From the NCBI RefSeq assembly GCF_000300975.2, contig NZ_AEEC02000009.1, positions 62,001 to 126,000 of the forward strand: a stretch of DNA of 64,000 nt, in the 5' to 3' direction. The notes under the pieces are model-generated. The model saw only the letters and a program-made list of their open reading frames with translations, searched no databases and was not told the origin of the DNA. The stretch comes from Herbaspirillum frisingense GSF30 (lineage in GTDB: Bacteria > Pseudomonadota > Gammaproteobacteria > Burkholderiales > Burkholderiaceae_D). The position numbers were made by a program, and so were the translations under genes. Every line of letters begins with the position of its first letter. The first letter of the stretch is position 1. Below are positions 26,812-36,271 of this stretch, piece after piece.

Positions 26812-27942
26812 ATGCCTGCTCACGCCACCCCTGTCGATCTTGCCGACTCCGCCAGCCTGGCTGCCCTGGCCGCTGCCATCAAGGACTGGGGCCGTGCACT
26901 GGGCTTTGCCGAGGTGCGCATCGCCGATGTCGACCTGTCGCACCGGGAGGCGGGCTTCCAGGCCTGGCTGGACAAGGGTTACCACGGCGAGATGGATTAT
27001 ATGGCAAGCCACGGCCTGAAACGGGCGCGGCCGGCCGAACTGGTGCCGGGGACGGTGCGCGTGGTCAGCGTGCGCATGCCCTATCTGCCGGCCGCTACCG
27101 ACCCCGGCCAGGCCGACTGGCGCGCCCGGGAAGAGGCCCGCAGCGGCGACCCGTCGGCGGCCCAGGTCTCGATCTATGCACGCGGGCGCGACTACCACAA
27201 GGTCTTGCGCGCCCGTCTGCAGCAACTGGCCACCCGCATCGAGGAGCGCATTGGTAGCTTCGGTTACCGCGTCTTCACCGATTCGGCACCGGTCATGGAA
27301 GTGGCCCTGGCCGAAAAGGCCGGGCTGGGCTGGCGCGGCAAGCACACCCTGTTGCTGCACCGGGAGGCCGGTTCCATGTTCTTCCTGGGCGAGATGCTGA
27401 CCGATCTGCCGCTGCCGGTCGATGACCCGGTCACCCCGCACTGCGGCCAGTGCAGCGCCTGCATCACGGCTTGCCCGACCGGGGCCATCGTCGCCCCGTA
27501 TGAGCTGGATGCGCGGCGCTGCATCTCCTACCTCACCATCGAATTGAAGGGCAGTATCCCGTCCGACCTGCGGCCGCTGATCGGCAACCGCATCTACGGC
27601 TGCGACGACTGCCAGCTCTACTGCCCCTGGAACAAGTTCGCCCAGCGCGCCAGCCTGCCCGACTTCGACCCGCGCCATGGCCTGGACAGCGCCAGCCTGG
27701 TCGACCTGTTCGGTTGGAGCGAAGAGCAGTTCCTGAAGAACACCGAGGGCAGCGCGATCCGCCGCATCGGCCATGAACGCTGGCTGCGCAACCTGGCCGT
27801 GGGCCTGGGCAATGCCGCCGATTCGCCCTCGCACCGGGGCGATGCGGCCATCGTGGCGGCCTTGCGGACGCGCTTGTCTCATCCTTCGGCGTTAGTGGTT
27901 GAGCATGTGGCGTGGGCGCTGGCCCGGCATGGAGCGGCCTGA
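26812..27942 (+). CDS. queG: Epoxyqueuosine reductase
   Basis: 376 residues. It reduces epoxyqueuosine to queuosine in tRNA (wobble position 34) using a cobalamin and two 4Fe-4S clusters. The cluster motifs CGQCSACITACPTGAI (near 211) and CDDCQLYCPWNK (near 264) are intact, as is the N-terminal DUF1730-type region (MDYMASHGLKRARPAELVPG split over 62-82). The length is normal, including the HEAT-like C-terminal helices. It is divergent from tsaE-amiC. No terminator is obvious after it. Confidence 0.95.
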   Translation: MPAHATPVDLADSASLAALAAAIKDWGRALGFAEVRIADVDLSHREAGFQAWLDKGYHGEMDYMASHGLKRARPAELVPGTVRVVSVRMPYLPAATDPGQADWRAREEARSGDPSAAQVSIYARGRDYHKVLRARLQQLATRIEERIGSFGYRVFTDSAPVMEVALAEKAGLGWRGKHTLLLHREAGSMFFLGEMLTDLPLPVDDPVTPHCGQCSACITACPTGAIVAPYELDARRCISYLTIELKGSIPSDLRPLIGNRIYGCDDCQLYCPWNKFAQRASLPDFDPRHGLDSASLVDLFGWSEEQFLKNTEGSAIRRIGHERWLRNLAVGLGNAADSPSHRGDAAIVAALRTRLSHPSALVVEHVAWALARHGAA

Positions 27943-28142
27943 ACGTCACCGGATTTCCACGCCGAGGGAATCCGGTCGATTCCCGATTTTGCCCGCCACT
28001 GCCCGTCTGCAAGGCTGTTGCGTTCAGGCCCATCCATGCATGACGGGCCTTCGTGGCGGGCTGGAAGGGCTTTCTGCTGCCTGTCTTTCCTTCAGTCAAT
28101 CCCCCGGCAGCGAGGCGTCACGCTAATTAGTCATTGACGAGC

Positions 28143-28232
28143 TTGTCCTGATGAGGTCCAATTTAATTATTGAATTGACAATACCTATCTTTATCGGAAA
28201 TCAAGCATTCTGCGTGACTGATCAGTCCATCC
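28143..28232 (+). promoter_or_regulatory. AT-rich promoter region of yfiRNB
   Basis: An abrupt AT-rich stretch with TTGTCC (28143-28148) and AATTAT 16 bases later, and a perfect TTGACA at about 28175. It marks the likely promoter of the three-gene operon; which element pair is used is unclear. Confidence 0.35.
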
Positions 28233-28883
28233 ATGCGCCTCTGCCCCCTCATCATCCCGACCCACACCATGATGCCGATGACAGCGCCCGCAAACAGGCT
28301 TGCCCCCTTTCTCCGCACGGCCGATGCCGTGCAGCCGGGTCTGCTCCGGGTGAGGCGGTGTTTGCTGGCCGTATTGTCGTGGCTGATGGTGGCAGGCGCC
28401 TTGCCGTCTTACGCCCAGGGCGATCCCGATGACGCAGGTCGTGCGGCCGATACTGCCCGGGTGGTGGCCGGCATCATCAGCTACGTGCGCTGGCCGCAGC
28501 CACAGCCGCAGCTGCAACTATGCCTGGTCGGTCTCACGCGGTATGCCCAGGAGCTCACCGAGGAGCGTCTGTCCACGCCCGGTCAGCGCATCACGCCGCG
28601 CCTGGTGACCGACCTCACCGCCGCCGCACTGGAGGGCTGCCGGCTGGTCTACATCGGCAAGTTGTCCGAAGCCGACTATCGCAAGCTGCTGCCGCAGGTC
28701 GTGGATCATCCGGTACTGAGCTTTACCGAGGCGGACGTGTCGTGCGACACCGGTTCCATGTTCTGCCTCAAGTCACGGGACAAGCAGATCGCCTTCGATG
28801 CAAACCTGGATGCCATCGCGCGTAGCGGGCTGCGTGTTCATCCCAGCGTTCTCCAACTCGCCCGCCGCAAACCGTCGCCATGA
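28233..28883 (+). CDS. yfiR: YfiR family periplasmic repressor
   Basis: 216 residues. A hydrophobic segment at about 45-60 (CLLAVLSWLMVAGALPSYA) is a signal peptide, so the real start may be one of the internal Met codons (residues 13, 14 or 16). The mature part has the YfiR/DUF4154 pattern: AGIISYVRWP, CLVG, GCRLVYIG, VSFTEADVSC-like region and FCLKSRDKQIAFDANLDAIARSGL near the end. Cysteines around 90, 143, 170 and 177 fit the two redox-active disulfides. YfiR binds and restrains YfiN in the periplasm. It is the first gene of a yfiRNB operon; its stop overlaps the yfiN start. Confidence 0.85.
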   Translation: MRLCPLIIPTHTMMPMTAPANRLAPFLRTADAVQPGLLRVRRCLLAVLSWLMVAGALPSYAQGDPDDAGRAADTARVVAGIISYVRWPQPQPQLQLCLVGLTRYAQELTEERLSTPGQRITPRLVTDLTAAALEGCRLVYIGKLSEADYRKLLPQVVDHPVLSFTEADVSCDTGSMFCLKSRDKQIAFDANLDAIARSGLRVHPSVLQLARRKPSP

Positions 28884-30145
28884 ATTCCGAGCCCATTCCG
28901 ATGGCACGTCCTGCCCTGGACAGCGTCCTGAGCAAGGCCCACCTGATCGTGGCCCTGGTGACGGCACTCATGGTCGGGCTCACCATTACGGTGGCCGGCT
29001 TGTTCGCGCTGCGCTTCTATTCCGAGCAGAACCTGCGCCTCATCGCCCGTTCCATGAGCTACACGGTGGAGGCGGCCGTGGTGTTCGGGGATGCCGCGGC
29101 GGCCGGGGAGGCCATCGCCCTGATCGGCCGCAACGAGGACATCGACGAAGTCCTGCTCACCGGTCGCAACGACCAGCCGCTGGCGCACTGGACGCGTCAT
29201 GCGGGCGGCACGGTGCCACTGCTGGAGCAGATGCTGGCGGGCTGGATCCTGCCGCCGGCACTGGATTACCCCATCATCCGGGAGCAGGCCAGGATAGGCC
29301 AGATCCACCTGGTGCCGCGCGGAAGCGGTCCCTTGCGGTTCATCAGCACCGGCCTGCTGTGCGTGCTGTTGAGCCTGGTCATCAGTACCGTGATCGCGCT
29401 GCGCCTGGCGCGCCGCATGCAGCACCGCATCAGCGGACCGTTGCACGAGCTGGCGCGCATCGCCCACGGCGTGCGGCGTGAACGCAGTTTCGCCCTGCGC
29501 GCCGGGCCGGCGGCGATCGCCGAGATCCACGATCTCAATGAAGACTTCAATGCCCTGCTCGATGAACTGGAAGCCTGGCAGATCCACGTCCAGCAGGAGC
29601 ATGCCAGCCTGTCCTACCAGGCCAGTCACGACAGTCTCACGGGCCTGTGCAATCGCGCCTTCCTGGAGGAGCAGCTGGAGCGCGCAGTGCAGCTGGCGCG
29701 GCTGACCGGCAACCTGGCGGCGGTGTATTTCATCGATAGCGACCGCTTCAAGCAGATCAACGATACCTACGGCCATGCCGCCGGCGACCATGTGCTGGTG
29801 ACCATCGCCACCCGCATCAAGAGCCAGTTGCGCGAAGACGACCTGGTCGCGCGCCTGGGCGGCGATGAATTCGCCGTGCTGTTGCGACAATTGCGGCAGC
29901 GCGACGATGCGCTGCAGATCGCCGCCAAGATCCTGGCCGAGATGCGCTTGCCCATCGTCCTGCCGGGCGGCGAGGTGATCGCCACGTCGTTGAGCATCGG
30001 CATCGCCATCTTCCCGGAGCACGGCAGCACCGCGCAAACGGTGTTGGCAGTGGCCGACGAGGCGATGTACCGGGCCAAGAACACACAGCGTGGCACGTAT
30101 CAGCTCGCGCTCCAAGATCAGATGAACAAGGAAAACCAATCATGA
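28880..30145 (+). CDS. yfiN: YfiN/TpbB-type membrane diguanylate cyclase
   Basis: 421 residues. Membrane segment at about 17-40, a CHASE8-type periplasmic domain, second membrane segment near 155-178, HAMP-like linker, then a GGDEF domain with an intact active site (RLGGDEFAVLL near 330) and an upstream DSDRFKQINDTYGHAAGD. It makes cyclic-di-GMP from two GTP when released from YfiR. It overlaps yfiR by four bases and yfiB by four bases (ATGA), so the three are tightly coupled. Confidence 0.9.
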   Translation: MNSEPIPMARPALDSVLSKAHLIVALVTALMVGLTITVAGLFALRFYSEQNLRLIARSMSYTVEAAVVFGDAAAAGEAIALIGRNEDIDEVLLTGRNDQPLAHWTRHAGGTVPLLEQMLAGWILPPALDYPIIREQARIGQIHLVPRGSGPLRFISTGLLCVLLSLVISTVIALRLARRMQHRISGPLHELARIAHGVRRERSFALRAGPAAIAEIHDLNEDFNALLDELEAWQIHVQQEHASLSYQASHDSLTGLCNRAFLEEQLERAVQLARLTGNLAAVYFIDSDRFKQINDTYGHAAGDHVLVTIATRIKSQLREDDLVARLGGDEFAVLLRQLRQRDDALQIAAKILAEMRLPIVLPGGEVIATSLSIGIAIFPEHGSTAQTVLAVADEAMYRAKNTQRGTYQLALQDQMNKENQS

Positions 30146-30660
30146 CGCTCGCTACCTCTTCTCTCTTCTCACGCCTGCTGGCGGCCATGCTGCTGGGGAG
30201 CACCCTGCTCCTGAGCGGATGCCAGACGCCGCCTCCCGCCGCGCCCCAGGCCGGCCTCACGCAGTCCCAGGTCGCCCTGTTGCAGCAGCAGGGTTTCCAT
30301 CTCACCGACGAGGGCTGGGAGCTCAGTTTTGCCGACAAGCTGCTCTTTGCGGTCGATGATTACGCCTTGACCGAACAGAGCCGCACGGCGGTGGGGAAGA
30401 TCGGGCGCGCGCTGCTTTCGGTGGACATTACCGAGTTACGGGTGGACGGTCATACCGACAATACCGGCGCCGATGCCTACAACAATCGCCTGTCCCAGCA
30501 GCGGGCCGACGCCGTCGCCGATGCGCTGGCCAGCATCGGGATCGCCCGGGATCACATTGCCACCCGTGGCCTGGGCAAGAGCAAGCCGATCGCCGACAAC
30601 CGCACCGCGGCCGGCCGGGCGGAAAATCGCCGGGTCGTGATCGTGGTCCCGGCGCAGTAG
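30142..30660 (+). CDS. yfiB: YfiB-type OmpA-like lipoprotein
   Basis: 172 residues. Lipoprotein signal peptide with lipobox LLSGC (Cys near 29). The C-terminal OmpA-like peptidoglycan-binding domain shows DGHTDNTGADAYNNRLSQQR and GLGKSKPIADN. In the known system the outer-membrane lipoprotein YfiB sequesters YfiR under envelope stress, freeing YfiN to make cyclic-di-GMP. It is the third gene of the operon. Confidence 0.9.
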   Translation: MTLATSSLFSRLLAAMLLGSTLLLSGCQTPPPAAPQAGLTQSQVALLQQQGFHLTDEGWELSFADKLLFAVDDYALTEQSRTAVGKIGRALLSVDITELRVDGHTDNTGADAYNNRLSQQRADAVADALASIGIARDHIATRGLGKSKPIADNRTAAGRAENRRVVIVVPAQ

Positions 30661-30784
30661 TCCACCTGCACGGCGCGCTGCTTCCCGCTGCTGTATTCAC
30701 GCGGGGCTATCGAGAAAGTGACCGCGCACCGCATCATCGTGCGGCCGCTGCGATAAGCCGCAGGGCTGGCCTGGTGCGGCAGGA

Positions 30785-31675
30785 TCAATGCACCAGCGCC
30801 AGCCAGAACGGAATGGTCAGCGCCGAGAGCAGCGTGCCGAAGGAAATCAGGAAAGCCGTGAAGGGACCATTGCCGCCCATGCGCGCGGCCAGGATGTAGG
30901 CGCTGGAGGCGGTGGGCAGGCTGCAGAACAGCACCACGATGCGCAACTGCAGCGGGGGCAGTTGCAGATGGCGACCGATCAGGTAGGCCACCAGCGGCAC
31001 GGCGAAGAGCTTGATCAGGATGAACCAACCCACCACCAGCTTGCTTTCCTTGAGCCCCGACAGGCGCAGGCCGGCACCCACCATCAGCAGGCCCAGCGCG
31101 ATGGAGGCCGCGCCCAGGCGCGAGAGCACCACCGATGCCGCCTCCGGCAGGTGCAGCCCCAGTGCTGAAAACGTCAGTCCGCCGGCAGTGGCCACCAGCA
31201 GTGGATTCTTGGCCAGTTCGCGCAAGAGGTTGCTGTTCTTCGGGGCCAGCGCATGGACCGCCGCGATATTGCATAGCGGGACGCCAAAGCCCAACAGGAT
31301 CGCCATCAGGCCGGCCCCTTCCTCGCCGGCCATGCGGGTGGCCAGCGCCAGTGCGATGTAGGAGTTGAAGCGATAGGCGCACTGCATGCCCGATTCGTAG
31401 GTCATCGGCGTGGCCCGCAGCAGGGGTTTGCCCAGCCAGGTCAGTACGATGCCGGCCAATAGCGACAGCACCCCGGTCTGCACCAGGCCACCGGTGACCC
31501 CCAGGTCGACCTTCAGGCGCGCGGTGGAATAGAACAGCAGCGCCGGGAAGAGCAGGAAGTACACCAGCTTTTCCATGCCGGCCCAGAATTCGTCACCCCA
31601 GTTGGAGATGCGATAGACCAGTACCCCCAGCACGATCAGGCTGAAGTCCGGCAGCAGGAGATTGAGGATTTCCAC
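30785..31675 (-). CDS. AEC family (auxin efflux carrier-type) transporter
   Basis: 296 residues from GTG 31675; ATG 31717 in the same frame would overlap dctR and add 14 residues unlike the family. About ten hydrophobic helices in two halves, with a cross-over region near FGVPLCNIAAVHALAPKN and a C-terminal half starting after SKLVVGWF. Bacterial AEC carriers often move di- or tricarboxylates such as malonate or malate. The start follows the dctR stop by one base, so it is probably cotranscribed with dctSR, fitting a carboxylate role (inference). Confidence 0.82.
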   Translation of the reverse strand: MEILNLLLPDFSLIVLGVLVYRISNWGDEFWAGMEKLVYFLLFPALLFYSTARLKVDLGVTGGLVQTGVLSLLAGIVLTWLGKPLLRATPMTYESGMQCAYRFNSYIALALATRMAGEEGAGLMAILLGFGVPLCNIAAVHALAPKNSNLLRELAKNPLLVATAGGLTFSALGLHLPEAASVVLSRLGAASIALGLLMVGAGLRLSGLKESKLVVGWFILIKLFAVPLVAYLIGRHLQLPPLQLRIVVLFCSLPTASSAYILAARMGGNGPFTAFLISFGTLLSALTIPFWLALVH

Positions 31676-31676
31676 C

Positions 31677-32267
31677 TTACTTGAGCAGCCGCGCCAGTTC
31701 GACGGCGGTCTTGACATTCATCTTGTCGAAGATGTGGGCGCGGTGGACCTCGACGGTGCGCATGCTGATGCCCAGTTCATCGGCGATGACCTTGTTCATC
31801 TTGCCGGCCAGGATCAGCTCCAGCACCTCGCGTTCGCGTGCAGAAAGCGCCGCCAGGCGGCCCTGGACGGCATCCTCGGCGCCGCCGGCACGCGAGCTGG
31901 CCAACGCTTCCAGCACGCGGTCCATCAACTGGTTGTCGTTGAAGGGCTTCTCGAAGAAATCGAAGGCACCGTTCTTGAGCATGTCCACCGCCATGGGGAC
32001 GTCGCCATGGCCGGTGAGGAAGATCACCGGGCGCCGGTGCAGCAGGCCCTTGGTCTTGAGTTCATTGAACAGCGCCACACCGCTGGTGCCGGGCATGCGC
32101 ACGTCCAGCAGCAGGCATTCCCCTTCGGCATCGATACCGCCGGCCGCTCCCAGGGCGGTCAGGACCGCAGCACCACCTTCATAGGCGGTGGCGGCGATGT
32201 TGCGGGAACGCGCCAGCCAGGTCAGCGAATCGCGGATGATTTCTTCGTCGTCGACTATGTGCAGCAT
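31677..32267 (-). CDS. dctR: FixJ/NarL-family response regulator, DctR-like
   Basis: 196 residues. Receiver domain with acidic pocket IVDDEE, phospho-acceptor Asp in LLLDVRMPG (near 54), Thr in FLTGHGDV and Lys in EKPF. C-terminal LuxR-type helix-turn-helix (LSAREREVLELILAGKMNKVIADELGISMRTVEVHR). It pairs with the sensor kinase encoded immediately upstream on the same strand and very probably controls the divergent TRAP operon. There is no sigma-54 AAA domain, so activation should be of a sigma-70 promoter. Confidence 0.88.
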   Translation of the reverse strand: MLHIVDDEEIIRDSLTWLARSRNIAATAYEGGAAVLTALGAAGGIDAEGECLLLDVRMPGTSGVALFNELKTKGLLHRRPVIFLTGHGDVPMAVDMLKNGAFDFFEKPFNDNQLMDRVLEALASSRAGGAEDAVQGRLAALSAREREVLELILAGKMNKVIADELGISMRTVEVHRAHIFDKMNVKTAVELARLLK

Positions 32268-32316
32268 TGGTGTGCGGGGGGGGCCAGATCAGTGGGGCCG
32301 TGGGGCGGCGGTCTCT

Positions 32317-34344
32317 TTATTGTGGCTGGCCGCTCTGGGCGGGCAGCGAAAACCGGAAGATTGTACCGCCTGCCGGGTTATCGGTGTAAGTCAGCGTGCC
32401 GCCGTGGAATTCGATGGTGGTGCGACAGATGTTCAGGCCCATGCCCATGCCCTCGGCCTTGGTCGAGAAGAAGGGCGAGAACAGGCGCGCAGCCACGTCT
32501 TCGGCAATGCCGTGGCCCTGGTCGATTACCGAGACGGTGACCGATTCCACACCATCGTCGTTGCGGGTGAGCTCGGCCGTCACGCGCAGGATACGGCGTG
32601 CTGAGGGCACGGCAGCCATGGACTGGATGCCATTGCGGGTCAGGTTCAGGATCACCTGTTCCAGCAGTACCTGGTCCCCCAGGATAGGCGGCAGGGAACG
32701 GGGCACCTGCAACTGCAACACCACGAAGAACTGCTGGGCCTGCAGTTCGATCAGCGGTGTCACGTTGTCGATCAGCTGCCTCACCTGCAGGCGCTGCCGC
32801 GCCGGTTCGCGCTTCTTGACGAACTGGTGCACGCTGCGGATCACGTGGCCGGCGCGCTGCGCCTGGGCGTGGATCTTTTCCAGCGCCGGCTGCAGCGCCT
32901 TGGGGTCGGCCTGGCCCTGCTGCATCATGTTCAGCGCCCCGGTGGTGAAGCTGGAAATGGCCGCCAGCGGCTGGTTCAGTTCATGCGCCAGGGTGGAGGC
33001 AATCTCGCCCATGCTGGCCAGGCGGGCGCTGGCCTGCAGTTTCTCTTCCTGGGTGCGGTTCAGGTCTTCGGCGCGCTTGCGTTCGGAGATGTCGAGGATG
33101 GAGCCCATCCAGCCGGTCTGCTTGCCGTCCTGGTCGACCAGCGGAGACTCGAAGATCAGCACCGGGAAGCGCTCCCCGTCGCGGCGCTGGAAAATGGTCT
33201 CGAACTGCGGTGTGGCGCGTCCGGCCAGGACGTTGGAAAAACGCTCCTGGTATTCGTCCATGGCTTCCGGCGCCCAGTAGGGCATGGGCGGGATCTTGCC
33301 CACCAGTTCTTCGGCGGCGAAGCCGACCATCTTGCAGAAGGCCGGATTGACATAGGTGATGCGTCCCTCCAGGTCGCGTGCGCGCATGCCGGTGACCAGC
33401 GAGTTTTCCATCGCGGCGCGAAACACCGCCTCGTTCAGCAGGGCCTTCTCGGCCTTGGTACGACGGGTGATATCCCGCCACAGCGCCCACAGGCTCCACA
33501 GCAGGCCCAGCGAGAGCACGATCACGGACCCCACCAGCAGGTTGGGCAAGAGCTTGGGCGCGCTCTTGGTGCTGTTGGTGTGCAGCACCAGGGTCAGGCC
33601 CGGCAGTTCCAGTTCGCGGCGGTGGGTGTAGACATTCAGGCCGGGGCCGCCCGAGGTGCGGCGTGCCACCACGTTGTCGTCGGTGTCGGTGAGCGAAATC
33701 TCGTTGTCCTGGGCGAACCACCACGGCACCATTTCATTGAGGATGCGCGCCACCGCGTAGCTGGCCACCAGGCTGCCGACGTAATGATTGTCGCGGAACA
33801 GGGGCACGTGATAGTCCATCAGCATCGGTTCGGCGATCCCCGGTGGCACGGCAGGCGGGCTGTAGAGCGGGCGGTGCATCTGGCGCGCGCGGTCACCGGT
33901 CATCAGCGAGGACTGCGAGAGATCGTTGCGACTGATGGGGAAGTCGTCGGTGGAGGCCACCGGCCGCCCTTCGGCATTGAACCAGGTGACGCGATAGAAC
34001 TCGCGGTTGTTGCGCAGCAGCGCATTGAGGCGGCTGCGGAAGTGGTCCTGGTTCAGGCGGCCGGTGATGATCTCGCGTCCGATGATGCGCATGCTTTCGT
34101 CGTCGCGGCTCAGCTGGAAACGGATCGCCTGTTCCACCCACAGCGAATCGGCGATCAACTGCTCCAGCCGTTCGCTGGCCTCCATCTGCTGGGCCTGGCG
34201 CGGCAACCAGATCAGGGTGGCCAGGAACAGGCACAGCAGCAGGAAAGGAATCAGCCAGCGCATGGTGGTCTTGCGCCCCGAGGCCTGCAATTGCGAGGCG
34301 GCGTTGGGCTGGGGCGAGATCGGCGGAGGCGGGATGGTTTTCAT
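32317..34344 (-). CDS. dctS: DctS-like sensor histidine kinase
   Basis: 675 residues from ATG 34344. N-terminal membrane segment (WLIPFLLLCLFLATLIWL, about 30-47), a periplasmic sensor region, a second membrane segment near 275-297 (LLVGSVIVLSLGLLWSLWAL), a PAS domain (ITYVNPAFCKMVGFAAEELVG), then the H-box MGEIASTLAHELNQPLAAI and ATPase motifs (NLTRNGIQSM, DQGHGIAEDVAARLFSPFF, MGLNICRTTIEFHGG). It senses an external carboxylate and phosphorylates DctR. Same strand as dctR, 49 bases apart; divergent from dctPQM. Confidence 0.9.
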   Translation of the reverse strand: MKTIPPPPISPQPNAASQLQASGRKTTMRWLIPFLLLCLFLATLIWLPRQAQQMEASERLEQLIADSLWVEQAIRFQLSRDDESMRIIGREIITGRLNQDHFRSRLNALLRNNREFYRVTWFNAEGRPVASTDDFPISRNDLSQSSLMTGDRARQMHRPLYSPPAVPPGIAEPMLMDYHVPLFRDNHYVGSLVASYAVARILNEMVPWWFAQDNEISLTDTDDNVVARRTSGGPGLNVYTHRRELELPGLTLVLHTNSTKSAPKLLPNLLVGSVIVLSLGLLWSLWALWRDITRRTKAEKALLNEAVFRAAMENSLVTGMRARDLEGRITYVNPAFCKMVGFAAEELVGKIPPMPYWAPEAMDEYQERFSNVLAGRATPQFETIFQRRDGERFPVLIFESPLVDQDGKQTGWMGSILDISERKRAEDLNRTQEEKLQASARLASMGEIASTLAHELNQPLAAISSFTTGALNMMQQGQADPKALQPALEKIHAQAQRAGHVIRSVHQFVKKREPARQRLQVRQLIDNVTPLIELQAQQFFVVLQLQVPRSLPPILGDQVLLEQVILNLTRNGIQSMAAVPSARRILRVTAELTRNDDGVESVTVSVIDQGHGIAEDVAARLFSPFFSTKAEGMGMGLNICRTTIEFHGGTLTYTDNPAGGTIFRFSLPAQSGQPQ

Positions 34345-34458
34345 GTCGCCGCCAGTGTAGCTGCCGCCCGGGGCGAGCGCCAGCATCCCGGGCGGCGGGA
34401 AAATGCAGGGAAGTGTGGTTCGGGGAGCATTGTGGTTATCCACACTTGCCCCATTTTG

Positions 34459-34488
34459 GTGACACCGAGCAAAATGCGCGGGCATAAT
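34459..34488 (+). promoter_or_regulatory. Sigma-70-type promoter of dctPQM
   Basis: GTGACA at 34459-34464 and CATAAT at 34483-34488, 18 bases apart, in the 221-base gap between divergent dctS and dctP; start of transcription expected near 34495. Confidence 0.5.
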
Positions 34489-34565
34489 CTGGCCCGCGCC
34501 AAGCAGAGCCACTACAAAAACAAGTACACCACCAAAACGATTCATACCTCACTGGGGAGACACGC

Positions 34566-35582
34566 ATGAAACTGAAGTCCATCCTGCTGGCCATGTCGGC
34601 CGCTGCCATCGTCAACGCCGGCCTGACTGCGAGCGCCTTCGCACAGCAGCCCATCATCATCAAGTTCAGCCACGTGGTGGCCAACGACACACCCAAGGGC
34701 AAGGCCGCCGAGCGCTTCAAGGAGCTGGCCGAGAAGGCCACCAAGGGCCGCGTCAAGGTCGAGGTCTATCCCAACAGCACCCTGTACAAGGACAAGGAAG
34801 AACTGGAAGCCCTGCAACTGGGCGCCGTGCAGATGCTGGCCCCGTCGCTGGCCAAGTTCGGCCCGCTGGGCGTGAAGGAGTTCGAGGTGTTCGACCTGCC
34901 TTACATCTTCCCCAGCAAGGACGTGCTCTACCGCGTGACCGAAGGCCCCATCGGCAAGGATCTCTTCAAGAAGCTGGAGCCCAAGGGCATTACCGGCCTG
35001 GCCTACTGGGATAACGGTTTCAAGGTGATGTCGGCCAACAAGCCGCTGCATCATCCGGCCGACTTCCGCGGCCTGAAGATGCGCATCCAGTCCTCCAAGG
35101 TGCTGGACGCGCAGATGCGCGCACTGGGCGCCAACCCGCAGGTGCTGGCCTTCTCCGAGGTCTACCAGGCGCTGCAGACCGGCGTGGTGGATGGCACCGA
35201 GAACCCGCCTTCGAACCTCTATACCCAGAAGATGCACGAAGTGCAGAAGCACGTGACCGTGTCCAACCACGGCTATCTGGGCTATGCCGTGATCGTCAAC
35301 AAGAAGTTCTGGGATGGCCTGCCGGCCGACGTTCGTACCCAGCTTGAAGGCGCCATGAAGGACGCGACCAAGTACGCCAATGCCATCGCCCAGCAGGAAA
35401 ACGATGCCGCCCTGGCAGCCGTGGAAAAGACCGGCAAGACCACCGTCTACCGTCTCACCGATGCCGAGAAGGCCGAATGGCGCAAGGCCTTGCTGCCGGT
35501 GCAGCAGCAGATGGCCAGCCGTATCGGCAAGGAGCTGATCGACGCCGTCAACAAGGAATCGGCAGCGCTGGGCCAGAAGTAA
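34566..35582 (+). CDS. dctP: TRAP transporter substrate-binding protein DctP
   Basis: 338 residues. Signal peptide at 1-28 (ILLAMSAAAIVNAGLTASAFA), then a DctP-type periplasmic binding fold: IKFSHVVANDTPKGKAAERF, KVEVYPNSTLYKDKEELEALQLGAVQML, and GLKMRIQSSKVLDAQMRALGA carrying the conserved carboxylate-binding Arg. It captures a C4-dicarboxylate-like substrate and delivers it to DctQM. GGGGAGA precedes the start. First gene of the operon, facing dctSR. Confidence 0.94.
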   Translation: MKLKSILLAMSAAAIVNAGLTASAFAQQPIIIKFSHVVANDTPKGKAAERFKELAEKATKGRVKVEVYPNSTLYKDKEELEALQLGAVQMLAPSLAKFGPLGVKEFEVFDLPYIFPSKDVLYRVTEGPIGKDLFKKLEPKGITGLAYWDNGFKVMSANKPLHHPADFRGLKMRIQSSKVLDAQMRALGANPQVLAFSEVYQALQTGVVDGTENPPSNLYTQKMHEVQKHVTVSNHGYLGYAVIVNKKFWDGLPADVRTQLEGAMKDATKYANAIAQQENDAALAAVEKTGKTTVYRLTDAEKAEWRKALLPVQQQMASRIGKELIDAVNKESAALGQK

Positions 35583-35710
35583 TCGGGCTCGGTACCTGTG
35601 CGCGGCGCGCCCGTCCGGCGTGCGCCGCGCCACCCTCTAAAACAATCAGAACAAGCTAAGCCAGCGGCCGCTACCAGCATGGGAGCGGCCTGCCGGCGCA
35701 AGGAGATTCC

Positions 35711-36271
35711 ATGAAGTTACTCGACCATCTGGAAGAGTGGCTGATCGCGTTCCTCATGGCCGCGGCCACCTTCATCATCTTCGTGGCCGTGGTGCATCGT
35801 TACGCCTCCGGCCTCGACATTCCCTGGTTACAGGACCAGCTCATCCAGATCAACATGAGCTGGGCGCAGGAGCTGTGCATCTTCATGTTCGTGTGGATGG
35901 CCAAGTTCGGCGCCGCCTATGGCGTGCGTACCGGCATCCACGTCGGCGTCGATGTGCTCATCAATCGCCTCAACACCCCGTGGCGCAACAAGTTCGTGCT
36001 CTTCGGCCTGTTCGCTGGCGCCCTCTTCACCGGCATCGTCGGCACCTTCGGCGCCGAGTTCGTCTATGACATCGCCCAGCACGACAGTACCTCCGAAGTG
36101 CTGGAAGTGCCGATGTGGATCGTCTACCTGGCCGTGCCGCTGGGTTCCTATCTGATGTGCTTCCGTTTCCTCCAGGTCGCGTGGAATTTCCACCGGACCG
36201 GCGAATTGCCCAAGCATGACCATTCCCACGTGGAAGGTCTGGACGAAGAAACCAGCGGAGGTAAAGCATGA
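35711..36271 (+). CDS. dctQ: TRAP transporter small membrane subunit DctQ
   Basis: 186 residues with four membrane segments (EEWLIAFLMAAATFIIFVAVV; ELCIFMFVWMAKFGAAYG; FVLFGLFAGALFTGIVG; IVYLAVPLGSYLMCFRFL). The WAQELCIFMFVWM segment is a DctQ hallmark. It couples the binding protein to the DctM ion-driven channel. AAGGAGA sits eight bases before the start; the 128-base gap after dctP is a common place for differential expression. Its stop overlaps the dctM start (ATGA). Confidence 0.93.
   Translation: MKLLDHLEEWLIAFLMAAATFIIFVAVVHRYASGLDIPWLQDQLIQINMSWAQELCIFMFVWMAKFGAAYGVRTGIHVGVDVLINRLNTPWRNKFVLFGLFAGALFTGIVGTFGAEFVYDIAQHDSTSEVLEVPMWIVYLAVPLGSYLMCFRFLQVAWNFHRTGELPKHDHSHVEGLDEETSGGKA

Noticed and set aside
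34491-34506. Sigma-54-like site TGG-N-GC before dctP
   Set aside because: GG-N10-GC spacing fits but the GC-side box is AAGC rather than TTGC, and the local regulator DctR lacks a sigma-54 activation domain; the sigma-70 pair is better.
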